Positions 18,467 through 26,197 of a stretch of 64,000 nucleotides of DNA are shown here, one piece after another (positions within the stretch are counted from its first letter, which is position 1; each line of letters begins with the position of its first letter). Below the pieces are notes generated by a model. The model saw nothing but the letters and a program-made list of their open reading frames with translations. It had not been told where the DNA came from and did no database searches. Position numbers and translations under genes: made by a program. The stretch comes from an uncultured Caryophanales bacterium (lineage in GTDB: Bacteria > Bacillota_I > Bacilli_A > RF39 > UBA660): assembly GCA_947302515.1 (NCBI GenBank), contig CAMYVT010000001.1, forward strand, positions 90,494-154,493. The letters run 5' to 3'.

Positions 18467-19261
18467 ATGAAAACTATTCTAAAGAATAAGAAAAGATATA
18501 GATTTAGTCATAAGAAACGTAATATATTTATTTTTCTTGTTTTTGTATTGTTCTTAGGAATAGGATATTCTACTTTAGGTACAGACTTAGGAATAAATGG
18601 ATCTATTAATCTTGAAAAATATAAAGAACCAATTATAAGAACTACTTATAGTAATGATGCAACTGCCTTTAGATCAAATACTTACCGTGATAAAATAAAA
18701 ATAATAAATTTAGATGATGAAATAAATCCGCCAAATAGTGTAGTAGCAAGTTGGGATATAGGAGCAGCAGGTAATGGAAATGTAATGGCCTATATCACTA
18801 CTAATCAAGATGATAATACAATGTATGATTTATATATACAAGGTGACGGACATTTATATGCAAATGAAGATAGTAAATATTTATTTGCAAATTTAAGAGG
18901 AGTAGATCAAATAAATGGATTAGATAATATAGATTTATCTAGAGTAACAAATATGGAATCTATGTTTAATTATACAGGATATAATAGTACATCCTTTACT
19001 TTGGATTTGGGCAATAATTTTGATACAAGTAGTGTTACAGATATGAGTTGGATGTTTTTCAATACTGGTTATGCTAATAATAATTTTACTTTGGATTTAT
19101 CTATATTTGATTTTAGTAACATTACATCATATACAAATGTTTTCTTTGGTTGGAAAACTACACAAAAAATATATGTAAAATATGCTAATGATCAGAACTG
19201 GATTATTACTAATAGTGGAAATAGTAATTTAACTACAAGTAATGTACTTATTAAGACATAA
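18467..19261 (+). CDS. Exported BspA-like (DUF285) surface protein
   Basis: A 264-residue protein. A basic N-terminus (KNKKRYRFSHKKR) is followed by one hydrophobic helix (about residues 21-38) ending GIGYSTL, the pattern of many Bacillota cell-surface proteins. The C-terminal half has two degenerate units of the DUF285/BspA leucine-rich type: DLSRVTNMESMFNYTG, then DTSSVTDMSWMFFNTG, with a third partial copy. These repeats form surface-exposed folds and occur in adhesins of gut bacteria and mycoplasmas. There is no sorting motif, so it is probably held by the N-terminal helix. It lacks a ribosome-binding site and its -10 abuts the start, suggesting a leaderless mRNA. Confidence 0.8.
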   Translation: MKTILKNKKRYRFSHKKRNIFIFLVFVLFLGIGYSTLGTDLGINGSINLEKYKEPIIRTTYSNDATAFRSNTYRDKIKIINLDDEINPPNSVVASWDIGAAGNGNVMAYITTNQDDNTMYDLYIQGDGHLYANEDSKYLFANLRGVDQINGLDNIDLSRVTNMESMFNYTGYNSTSFTLDLGNNFDTSSVTDMSWMFFNTGYANNNFTLDLSIFDFSNITSYTNVFFGWKTTQKIYVKYANDQNWIITNSGNSNLTTSNVLIKT

Positions 19262-19287
19262 AAAAAGAAGCTATTGCTTCTTTTTTA
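19261..19287. terminator. Bidirectional terminator between convergent genes
   Basis: AAAAAGAAGC-TATT-GCTTCTTTTTT. It serves the surface protein on the plus strand and the lipoprotein on the minus strand. Confidence 0.8.
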
Positions 19288-20157
19288 TTGATATAATTCT
19301 TTTTTAATTAATTCTAGATTAGATCTCATAATAGAATCATAGTTTTCTTTATTACTTCTTTCTTCATCTGAAATATTATCTAATCTATGTAATTCTAATT
19401 TTTTAATATTAGAATAATCATTAAGTATAGCAGTTACATTTTCATTATCTGGTAATTCTTTAAAAGTAATTATATAACTAACAATACCATCATTAATTGC
19501 ATTTTCTGCATCCGCTAAAGTCTTTTGACTAGCATCAGTATCTATACAAATAACATTTAATCCAAATTTCTCTAAATATTTTAATGCAGAATCAGCTACT
19601 ATAATAGTTTTATTATCAGTACTATCAACTGCTAATCTGTATTCTGCATCTATTTCAGATAATTCAATCTTTAATGCATTATATGCATCATCTACTTCTT
19701 TAATTAAATAAGTATTTGAAATATATTCTTCCATAGCAGTTCTTACATTTTGACTCATCATTAGTAGTGATGAAGGATTTAACCATAATTCTTCAGGAGA
19801 ATAATCAGTCTCTAATACATAAGCAGTATCAATTATCTTTAAATTAGGATTAATTGCTAAAAGATCAACTGCAAGATCTCTTTCTTTTTCAAGTAATCCA
19901 TTATATACAAACAAATCAACCTTAGAAATATCATTCTTTTGTTTATCATTAATCTTATATTCATTAATATCTACACCATCAGGGTAAATAGAAGTAATAG
20001 TAGCATGATTTTCATATAACTTTTTAACAATATATTCATTTGGATAATTAGTAACAACAATCTCTATATTATCCATACTATCATTAGTACAACCACTACT
20101 TAATAATAGAATAGGTAATAATAACACTAGTAACAATAAATATTTAATTTTTCTCAT
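19285..20157 (-). CDS. ZnuA/TroA-like metal-ABC substrate-binding lipoprotein, metal ligands missing
   Basis: A 290-residue lipoprotein with signal peptide and lipobox ending LLSSGC. The fold pattern is that of cluster A-I substrate-binding proteins for Zn or Mn: IEIVVTNYPNEYIVKKL, then VDLFVYNGLLEKE, ELWLNPSSLL, and a second lobe. The histidines that normally bind metal (in the DPHxY, DPHxWL and S-H-x-A-F positions) read as other residues here: PDGVDINEY, EELWLNP and VADSALKYL. It may bind a different ligand or serve a regulatory role. I start at 20157, where AAAAGGAGATGCGTT gives a proper ribosome site. The start lies 14 bases inside the end of yidD, so the two genes are coupled. Confidence 0.78.
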   Translation of the reverse strand: MRKIKYLLLLVLLLPILLLSSGCTNDSMDNIEIVVTNYPNEYIVKKLYENHATITSIYPDGVDINEYKINDKQKNDISKVDLFVYNGLLEKERDLAVDLLAINPNLKIIDTAYVLETDYSPEELWLNPSSLLMMSQNVRTAMEEYISNTYLIKEVDDAYNALKIELSEIDAEYRLAVDSTDNKTIIVADSALKYLEKFGLNVICIDTDASQKTLADAENAINDGIVSYIITFKELPDNENVTAILNDYSNIKKLELHRLDNISDEERSNKENYDSIMRSNLELIKKELYQ

Positions 20158-20377
20158 AACGCATCTCCTTTTTTGGTACTGGGTCAAATCCATATCCTCC
20201 TAATGGATTACAACGAAGTATTCTTTTTATTGCCATAAAACTACCTTTAATAGAACCATAAGTATTAATAGCATCAATTGCATACTCTGAACATGTAGGA
20301 TTATATCTACACATTCTATGGCTTGATAAAGGCATTTTTTGATATAAATGTATGATTCCTATTAATAGTTTTTTCAT
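20144..20377 (-). CDS. yidD: Membrane protein insertion efficiency factor YidD
   Basis: A 77-residue basic protein with the family signature: a short amphipathic N-terminus, then YQKMPLSSHRMCRYNPTCSEYA, in which the two Cys and PTCS are hallmark residues, and RCNPLGGYGFDPVP at the C-terminus. YidD helps YidC insert membrane proteins. It is usually found by rpmH-rnpA-yidC, but here it is coupled to the metal-binding-type lipoprotein, overlapping it by 14 bases. The start has a TGGTGATT site upstream. It is divergent from the 20498 repeat protein. Confidence 0.93.
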   Translation of the reverse strand: MKKLLIGIIHLYQKMPLSSHRMCRYNPTCSEYAIDAINTYGSIKGSFMAIKRILRCNPLGGYGFDPVPKKEMRYEKN

Positions 20378-20445
20378 ACAATCACCATACTAATTTTACT
20401 ATTAATTGTGAAAATATACAACCCTATTTAAAAGTTAAAAAATAA

Positions 20446-20474
20446 TTGAATATAAATATAGTTTGTGCTAAAAT
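20446..20474 (+). promoter_or_regulatory. Promoter of the 20498 repeat protein
   Basis: TTGAAT at 20446-20451, a 17-base spacer and TAAAAT at 20469-20474 with an extended TG. An AGGAGG site follows before the ATG. Confidence 0.7.
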
Positions 20475-20497
20475 ATTTATGATAGGAGGCTATTCAT

Positions 20498-22639
20498 ATG
20501 GGAATATTCGATAAGATCTTTCATAACAAAGAAGAACAACCTGTAGTAGAAACACCAATTTCCTTAACAAACGTAATAGAAACCATATTATTAATTATGG
20601 AAAATCTTAGTTTGATGAAAAAAGATGTTATTAAACAAAGAATATCTGATAAAGAATATTTCAATGATAGCATCTTAGAAAAATTACCAATTAGTATGCC
20701 AACTAATTTAGATTATTTAGAAAAATATTATGGTAATGTTAAATTTGGTTATGGAATTAATAAAATAAGTCAAATTAGAGATAAATTAAACAACTTTGTA
20801 GCAGAAAAATTAATAGAAGGAAAAACAGAAGAAGAAATAATAAATGAATTATTAATTATAGTAGAATCAGATATAATTACTTATGAAAATATTCTAATTC
20901 GTTTTAATGATACTCTAAAACAAATAGAAGAAAACTCTAAAGATTATAATGAAATGACTAATATGATTGAACAATGGAAAACATATTATAAAGAACAAGA
21001 ATTGGGTTATCCAATACCATTAGATAAAAGAATTGAAGAGATGATCAAGAATCTTAGAGACTTACCATATAATGGTTATGGAGAATCAGAAATTAATAAA
21101 TTTAAAGAAGCTACTAAAAAAATACTAGAAGAAGCAAAATTAAATAATGAGAATTCTCTTCATACTTATAATAGAATTATTTCTGAATTGTATAATCCTA
21201 TGAAGAATCGTTTCTTAGCAGACGTAGAAAACTTAAAAAGAAAAATTAAAATGATAGATGAATCTCCATATATTTCTGATTTTGAAAAAGATAAGAATAA
21301 ACAATCATTAATATTAGATTTTAAAGAAATGAATGGTCATAAGATTGATAATATTAATAATTTAGATCAATTAAAGAATAATTTAATGAACTTAGAATAT
21401 GGTGGTTATGGAGAAGAAGTAATTAATCAATTTACTAAAAGAGCAGAAACTCTTATATCTGATGGAAAAAGAATTCAAAAACCAGAAGAAGAAGTAAAAA
21501 GAGAAATATTAGTGTATTATCAAAGATTAATTGATAATTATAATTTAAAATTACAAGGCGTAAAAGAACAAATACAAGCAGTAGATACTATGTCTGTATC
21601 AGAGGCTGATAAAGATAAAATGAAAAATCTTATAATTGAAGATTTCCATGATGATATGGGTCTACCTATTGATTATAAAGAAAGAATTAATGCAATGATT
21701 CTTGAATTAAAAGGATTAGATCGTGGGGGTTATGGAGAACTTAAAATAGATGAGTTTAAAACTAAATCATTAGAAAGATTAGCATCTATTACAGATAGAA
21801 TTGAAATGCGTAATGCTCTAAAAGAAATTAGAGAATTACAATCTAGATTAATTACTGAATACCAAGAAGAACTAAGAAAATTATATGATGCTTCAGAAAG
21901 AGTAAGTCATGATAGACACTTAACTGATGATGAAAAACATAGAGCTATTGAGGAATTTGATAGAGAATTTAAATTTAAAATGGGTTATCGTATGAATTTC
22001 GATAAATATATTGAAAATCGTGCTGAAGAATTAAAAACACTTAATGGTGGTGGCTATGGTAAAGAAGCAATTGATGAATTTATTGAAGAAGCTAAAATTA
22101 TAGCAAACAGTTCTGAAGAAGAAAAAATAAAGTATGATAAGATTCATCTAAAATTTACTTCTTTGAAGAAACAATATTATACTAATTTAAAAACATTCAA
22201 AGAGTGGAAACGTATTCAATTAGATAATTTCAAAGATCAAGAAGGCTTAGAAGAAAGTATTAATAGTAAAATAGCTTATATGTTATCTTTATCACCAAAA
22301 GCCCTTCAAGATTATTATTTAGAAGATGATCGTATTAAAAAAGAAGCAACTGATAAACATAACTATGTAGCTGCATTTAAATTTCTAGCAAGAAAAGAAG
22401 CTAAAAACAAAAGAGATGAAACTCTATATAGTAAGAGAATAGAAGAATTAGAAGAAGGTAAGAAACCATATACAAATGATGAAATAGATGAAGCAACTGC
22501 AGAATTAAAAATATTATCTTTATCTAATACAGAATTACAGGAAGATGAAAGAATAATTAGTTTAGTAGATTATATTGATAGTACATTATTAAGACAAATG
22601 ATGTATATAGAAGCAAGTTTAATGAAAGATGTAAGATAA
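20498..22639 (+). CDS. Unrecognised protein of five ~109-residue tandem repeats
   Basis: A 713-residue cytoplasmic protein with no family I recognise. It is built of diverged tandem units: a Gly-Tyr-Gly motif preceded by a short Leu-rich helix and followed by a helix such as EEVINQFTKRAE recurs near residues 84, 193, 303, 411 and 519, a period of 108-110 residues. Each unit then has a coiled-coil pair ending in an acidic-basic helix and a conserved Gly. The N-terminal 55 residues and the last 120 residues fall outside the repeats. There is no signal peptide or membrane segment. A spectrin-like rod or scaffold is possible on shape alone. It has a near-consensus promoter and its own terminator. 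Confidence 0.78.
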   Translation: MGIFDKIFHNKEEQPVVETPISLTNVIETILLIMENLSLMKKDVIKQRISDKEYFNDSILEKLPISMPTNLDYLEKYYGNVKFGYGINKISQIRDKLNNFVAEKLIEGKTEEEIINELLIIVESDIITYENILIRFNDTLKQIEENSKDYNEMTNMIEQWKTYYKEQELGYPIPLDKRIEEMIKNLRDLPYNGYGESEINKFKEATKKILEEAKLNNENSLHTYNRIISELYNPMKNRFLADVENLKRKIKMIDESPYISDFEKDKNKQSLILDFKEMNGHKIDNINNLDQLKNNLMNLEYGGYGEEVINQFTKRAETLISDGKRIQKPEEEVKREILVYYQRLIDNYNLKLQGVKEQIQAVDTMSVSEADKDKMKNLIIEDFHDDMGLPIDYKERINAMILELKGLDRGGYGELKIDEFKTKSLERLASITDRIEMRNALKEIRELQSRLITEYQEELRKLYDASERVSHDRHLTDDEKHRAIEEFDREFKFKMGYRMNFDKYIENRAEELKTLNGGGYGKEAIDEFIEEAKIIANSSEEEKIKYDKIHLKFTSLKKQYYTNLKTFKEWKRIQLDNFKDQEGLEESINSKIAYMLSLSPKALQDYYLEDDRIKKEATDKHNYVAAFKFLARKEAKNKRDETLYSKRIEELEEGKKPYTNDEIDEATAELKILSLSNTELQEDERIISLVDYIDSTLLRQMMYIEASLMKDVR

Positions 22640-22664
22640 AAGACTGTAAAAACAGTCTTTTATT
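22638..22664. terminator. Terminator of the 20498 gene, symmetric
   Basis: AAAAGACTGT-AAAA-ACAGTCTTTT. T-rich on the plus side, and the A-run also allows weak termination of minus-strand transcripts coming from 22850. Confidence 0.7.
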
Positions 22665-22666
22665 TA

Positions 22667-22695
22667 TTGAAAAAATAATAGTAATATGATATATT
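22667..22695 (+). promoter_or_regulatory. Promoter of the small RNA
   Basis: TTGAAA at 22667-22672, a 17-base spacer and TATATT at 22690-22695 preceded by an extended TG (22687). No open reading frame follows, so this near-consensus promoter points to an RNA gene. Confidence 0.75.
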
Positions 22696-22701
22696 CAAAT
22701 T

Positions 22702-22771
22702 GAGGACATTTGGTAATCCAAATGCTTCCAGTTTGTTGGAGCACTTGAGTCGAAAGACTAAGTGCTTTTTT
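22702..22771 (+). ncRNA. Small structured RNA, about 70 nt, candidate antitoxin RNA
   Basis: Not recognised as a known family. Three elements follow the promoter. The first is a hairpin CATTTGG-TAAT-CCAAATG (22708-22724 region). The second is a short stem TCCA...TGGA. The third is an intrinsic terminator, AGCACTT, a bulged G, AGTC, a GAAA tetraloop, GACT and AAGTGCT, followed by six T (22740-22771). It faces a 25-residue hydrophobic peptide gene on the other strand, and the peptide mRNA would run into its complement. Two short sequences are shared with the peptide gene region: TAATCCAAA (22714 and 22785) and GTTG-(A)GGA-GCACTT (22735 and 22882). The layout resembles type I antitoxin RNAs such as RatA or the Fst RNAII. 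Function is inference. Confidence 0.6.
22740..22771 (+). terminator. Intrinsic terminator of the small RNA
   Basis: Eleven-pair stem with one bulged G, closed by a GNRA-type GAAA tetraloop and followed by T6. Confidence 0.8.
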
Positions 22772-22772
22772 A

Positions 22773-22850
22773 TTATTTAAATACTAATCCAAAGATTACT
22801 ATAAATAGTAAAATGATTATTATAAAGAAATAGACTTCCTTATTCTTCAT
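22773..22850 (-). CDS. 25-residue hydrophobic micropeptide, candidate type I toxin
   Basis: A short reading frame encoding MKNKEVYF followed by an almost purely aliphatic stretch (FIIIILLFIVIFGLVF) and a terminal Lys. It is one transmembrane helix with basic ends, the profile of Fst/TxpA-type toxins or of small membrane proteins. It is supported by a strong ribosome site AGGAGA (minus 22863-22858, seven bases from the ATG) and by an upstream promoter on the same strand. The leader can fold TCCTCA (22889-22884) onto the ribosome site TGAGGA (22865-22860), which would restrain translation. No terminator precedes the convergent small RNA, so the mRNA probably overlaps it in antisense. Too short for family assignment. 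Confidence 0.6.
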   Translation of the reverse strand: MKNKEVYFFIIIILLFIVIFGLVFK

Positions 22851-22896
22851 AATATCATCTCCTCATAGGAACCCCCTAAGAGTTGAGGAAGCACTT

Positions 22897-22925
22897 AAAA
22901 TAACATATAAGAAATTTCTTGTAAA
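22897..22925 (-). promoter_or_regulatory. Promoter of the micropeptide gene
   Basis: Minus strand: TTTACA (22925-22920), a 17-base spacer, TATTTT (22902-22897) with an extended TG. Predicted start near 22890, giving a leader of about 40 bases. Confidence 0.6.
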
Positions 22926-23070
22926 AAGAATAAAATGATAAAAAGACACACAAATTATTATTAATTATTGATTTTTATATATACAATTTATTAAAAGTAA
23001 TATTTTAAATCTAATAAAAATATAACTTTATTAGTCATACATTTTTTGTTATAATTATGTTGGTGATTTT
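22926..23070. other. AT-rich gap before rnc
   Basis: Very AT-rich with no open reading frame or hairpin I can support. TATAAT at 23049-23054 just before rnc is the likely -10 of that gene, with TTGGTGAT as its ribosome site. Confidence 0.5.
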
Positions 23071-23742
23071 ATGGAAGATCTATTTAATGAATTAGGTATT
23101 AATCCTAAAAATATTGAATTATATAAAACAGCTTTCTCTCATAGTTCTTATGTAAATGAACATAAAGTAAAAAATAATTATGAAAGATTAGAATTTTTAG
23201 GAGATGCAGTACTTGATTTAGTTATGGCAGATTACTTATATACTCATCATAAAGAAAATGAAGGAGAAATGACTAAAGTAAGAGCAACCTATGTATGTGA
23301 AAATGCAAACTATAGTTATGCAACGGGTTTAGGACTTGAAAAATATATTCTAGTAGGACATGGAGAATCAAAAGATGGAGCTTCTCCAAAGAAAGCCATA
23401 GTAGCAGATATTTTTGAAGCCCTAATGGGAGCAATCTATTTAGATTTGGGGTATGCTACTGTAAGAAATGTTATTTTAAAAGTAGTAGTACCTTATATAG
23501 AAGATCCTAATATTAATTTCTTTAGTGATTATAAAAGTAGTTTACAAGAATTTGTTCAAACAGAACAAAAGTCTATTGAGTATAACATTGTTAAAGAAGA
23601 AGGACCTGCTCATGATAAAACATTTACTATGGAGGTAATAATAGATGGAATAGTTTATGGTACAGGAGTAGGATCATCTAAGAAAGAAGCAGAACAAGAA
23701 GCTGCAAAATATGCCTTAGAAAAATTAGCTATCAAAAGATAG
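23071..23742 (+). CDS. rnc: Ribonuclease III
   Basis: Double-strand-specific endoribonuclease that processes rRNA precursors and degrades sense-antisense duplexes. The 223 residues have the signature ERLEFLGDAVLDLVMADYLY with the catalytic acidic residues, a second acidic cluster in KAIVADIFEALMGAIYLDLG, and a C-terminal dsRNA-binding domain (DYKSSLQEFVQ to KKEAEQEAAKYALEKL). The Shine-Dalgarno is TTGGTGAT. It lies directly downstream of the candidate small-RNA/micropeptide locus, whose predicted RNA duplex would be an RNase III substrate. That link is inference only. Confidence 0.96.
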   Translation: MEDLFNELGINPKNIELYKTAFSHSSYVNEHKVKNNYERLEFLGDAVLDLVMADYLYTHHKENEGEMTKVRATYVCENANYSYATGLGLEKYILVGHGESKDGASPKKAIVADIFEALMGAIYLDLGYATVRNVILKVVVPYIEDPNINFFSDYKSSLQEFVQTEQKSIEYNIVKEEGPAHDKTFTMEVIIDGIVYGTGVGSSKKEAEQEAAKYALEKLAIKR

Positions 23743-23750
23743 CTTTTTTT
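23727..23750 (+). terminator. rnc terminator
   Basis: AGCTATC-AAAA-GATAGCT followed by T6. It overlaps the last codons of rnc. Confidence 0.8.
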
Positions 23751-23759
23751 AATTATTTT

Positions 23760-23814
23760 TGATATAATGATATAGCTGTTTGTTCTTATCAATGTTAATA
23801 AAACATGATATAAT
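23760..23814 (+). promoter_or_regulatory. Two tandem extended -10 elements before the RNase J-like gene
   Basis: TGATATAAT occurs at 23760-23768 and again at 23806-23814. Neither has a good -35. The second is the closer fit, 33 bases before the start codon. Confidence 0.5.
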
Positions 23815-23847
23815 AAAAAATAGAAAAATAATAGAAAGGAAGGAATT

Positions 23848-25500
23848 ATGAGTAAAATTAAAATATTTGCTTTAGGTGGTTTAAATGAGAACGGTAAAAA
23901 CATGTATGTAGTAAACGTAGATGAAGAAATATTTGTATTTGATGCGGGCCTAAAGTATGACAATGATATCAATTTAGGAATAGATTATATTATTCCAACA
24001 ATTGATTATTTAATACAGAATAAAAGTAAGATTAAAGGTATATTTTTAACTCATGGACATGATGGTAATATAGGAGGAATTGCTGATGTATTAGAACAAA
24101 TTCCTGAAGTACCAGTCTATGGAACTAAACTTACTTTGAAAATAGCAAAAAATGATATTAAACCGGAATTATTAGAAAAAGTTAAATTTAATGAGATTAA
24201 ACCTCATACTAAAATAAATTTTGGTAATAATGCAGTTTTTCCAATTAGTGTTACACACTCTATACCAGAAGCTGTTTGTTATGTTTTATATACTCCAGAT
24301 GGAGCAATAGTTTATACAGGAGATTTCGTATTTGATTCTACCATGCAAGGAGCATATAAAACAGATATTGGTAAATTAGCTTATGTTGGAAAACAAGGTG
24401 TTTTATGTTTATTAAGTGAATCTTTTTATGCAGATAAAGAAGGTCATACATCTCCAAACTGTAGAGTAAAAGGGTTTATAAGAGATGTACTTGCAAAAAC
24501 TGATAATAGAATAATAGCAACTATTTTTCCAGCACATTATTATCGTATTCAAGAAATATTCGATGAAGTATCTAAAACTCATAGAAAAATAGTTATAATG
24601 GGAAAACCATTACAAGAAATGATTAATAGTGCTATAGAAGATGGTTATTTAAAATTAGATAGAGACAAGATAGGAACATTAGCAGATATAGAAAATAAAA
24701 ATTCTGTAGTATTAATATCAGATGAAAAAGAAAAACCATATGCTAATTTAGAAAGAATTATCAAAGGATTCGATAAATATATTCAAATAAAAGAAAATGA
24801 TACAATATTCATAACAGAACCTACATATGCAGGAATAGAAAAAAGAACAGCAGTTGTTATGGATGATATAGCAATGCTAGGAGCAGATGCAGTATCATTA
24901 TCAAATAAAAAACATTTATTACACCACTCATCAAGAGAAGATTTAATGTTAATGATTAATTTAATGAATCCAAAGTATTATTTCCCTGTAAAAGGAGAAT
25001 ATCGTAATCAGTATGCTAATGCTGAAATAGCAGAAGAAATTGGTATACCAAAAGAAAATATTATTTTAAAACTAAATGGTGATGTCTTAGAACTAGTAGA
25101 TGGAGAAAACACTAATTCTACTGAACACATTGAAGTGGATGAAATACTTATAGATGGTAAAAGCCAAAATGATATAGGTAACTTAGTATTAAAAGATAGA
25201 GAAATGTTAGGAGAAAATGGTATTGTTATTATAAGTTGTACTGTTGATAAAGATACAAAAGAAATATTAGGTGGACCAGAAATATTAACAAGAGGATTTA
25301 TCTATGTTAAAGAAAGTCAAGATTTTCTTGAAGAAACAAAGAGAATATCTCGTGAAGTAATAGAAGATAATATTAAAGATAACAATAAAAGAATAGATTA
25401 TAATAATATTAAAAATGATGTAAGAGAAGTTTTAGGCAAATTCTTCTATCAAGAAACTGGTACTAAACCAATGATTATTACAGTAGTTCAAGAATTATAA
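23848..25500 (+). CDS. rnjB: RNase J-family protein with degenerate metal site (J2-like)
   Basis: A 550-residue metallo-beta-lactamase/beta-CASP protein matching RNase J in length and order: GGLNENGKNMYVV near the N-terminus, FLTHGHDGNIGG (residues 66-77), SHSIPEAV, YTGDFVFD, the KHLLHHSSREDL region, and KPMIITVV at the C-terminus. RNase J normally reads HxHxDH at the metal site. Here it is His69-Gly-His71-Asp72-Gly-Asn74, so the Asp-His pair is altered, and a conserved late PVHGEYR reads PVKGEYR. This matches J2-type paralogues that support RNase J1 with little activity of their own. An active J1 should be encoded elsewhere. AAGGAAGGAATT is the ribosome site. Confidence 0.88.
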   Translation: MSKIKIFALGGLNENGKNMYVVNVDEEIFVFDAGLKYDNDINLGIDYIIPTIDYLIQNKSKIKGIFLTHGHDGNIGGIADVLEQIPEVPVYGTKLTLKIAKNDIKPELLEKVKFNEIKPHTKINFGNNAVFPISVTHSIPEAVCYVLYTPDGAIVYTGDFVFDSTMQGAYKTDIGKLAYVGKQGVLCLLSESFYADKEGHTSPNCRVKGFIRDVLAKTDNRIIATIFPAHYYRIQEIFDEVSKTHRKIVIMGKPLQEMINSAIEDGYLKLDRDKIGTLADIENKNSVVLISDEKEKPYANLERIIKGFDKYIQIKENDTIFITEPTYAGIEKRTAVVMDDIAMLGADAVSLSNKKHLLHHSSREDLMLMINLMNPKYYFPVKGEYRNQYANAEIAEEIGIPKENIILKLNGDVLELVDGENTNSTEHIEVDEILIDGKSQNDIGNLVLKDREMLGENGIVIISCTVDKDTKEILGGPEILTRGFIYVKESQDFLEETKRISREVIEDNIKDNNKRIDYNNIKNDVREVLGKFFYQETGTKPMIITVVQEL

Positions 25501-25516
25501 AAAGAGGTGATTGTTT

Positions 25517-25993
25517 ATGTCTACAAGAGATTTAGCTAGAAAAGGAGGACCAGTAGCTATACTTGCAATAATATTGTTAATTGTAGCTATGTTTATCTAT
25601 TTTCCACCATCAGGTAAGATGGTATGCAAGTTTTCAAGTGCTCCAGGAGATCCTCATGCAGATTATATTTATACAGTTAATTTTAAACTATGGACAGTAA
25701 AAAATGTAGAAACAAAACAAGTAATAACTTCTAGTAATAAAGAACTATTAGAAAACTATTTAAAATTAGAAAAAGAAATAATAGAAAAGTATAAAAAATT
25801 AAATTTTTTCAAAAGAGAAGTATCTATTAAAGATAAAGAATTAACTTCAATAACAATAATAGATTATAAAAAGATGGATTATAATGCTTTTGAAAAAGTA
25901 GAAACCAAAGCCAAAATAAAAAATAAAAATATAAGAGTTGGTACAATGAAAAAACTATATCAAAAAATAGGGGCTACTTGTAGCTACAAATAG
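25517..25993 (+). CDS. Unrecognised membrane-anchored protein
   Basis: A 158-residue protein with one hydrophobic helix (about residues 12-30, ending FIYFPP) and an extracellular domain with two cysteines (Cys37 and a Cys three residues from the end) that could form a disulfide. Lys-rich, and no family recognised with confidence. The start is ATG 25517, with GAGGTGA at 25504-25510. An in-frame TTG at 25511 would sit on the ribosome site. It begins 16 bases after the RNase J-like gene and probably shares its transcript, ending at the hairpin that overlaps its stop. Confidence 0.75.
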   Translation: MSTRDLARKGGPVAILAIILLIVAMFIYFPPSGKMVCKFSSAPGDPHADYIYTVNFKLWTVKNVETKQVITSSNKELLENYLKLEKEIIEKYKKLNFFKREVSIKDKELTSITIIDYKKMDYNAFEKVETKAKIKNKNIRVGTMKKLYQKIGATCSYK

Positions 25994-26001
25994 CTCCTTT
26001 T
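25970..26001 (+). terminator. Terminator overlapping the 25517 gene stop
   Basis: GGGGCTA ... TAGCTCC outer stem, an inner TTGTAGCTACAA palindrome and T4. Positioned just before tRNA-Arg. Confidence 0.65.
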
Positions 26002-26003
26002 AT

Positions 26004-26080
26004 GTATCCGTAGCTCAGTTGGATAGAGCAATCGCCTCCTAAGCGATAGGTCACGAGTTCGACTCTCGTCGGGTACACCA
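26004..26080 (+). tRNA. tRNA-Arg (anticodon CCT)
   Basis: Full cloverleaf: acceptor GTATCCG pairs with CGGGTAC. The D arm is TAGCTCAGTTGGATAGAGCA, the anticodon stem ATCGC/GCGAT has loop CTCCTAA (anticodon CCT, reads AGG), and the T arm has GTTCGACTC. CCA is encoded at 26078-26080. Confidence 0.97.
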
Positions 26081-26088
26081 TATATTAA

Positions 26089-26118
26089 TAAAAGATATGT
26101 ATTATACATATCTTTTTT
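26089..26118 (+). terminator. tRNA-Arg terminator
   Basis: AAAGATATGTA-TTA-TACATATCTTT with trailing T, ten bases after the tRNA. Confidence 0.8.
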
Positions 26119-26197
26119 ATGTGTAAAGCAATAATATTACATCCTTAAAAAATTGTCTCAAACTTTAATTAGTGATATATTTATAATAGGTGACAAT

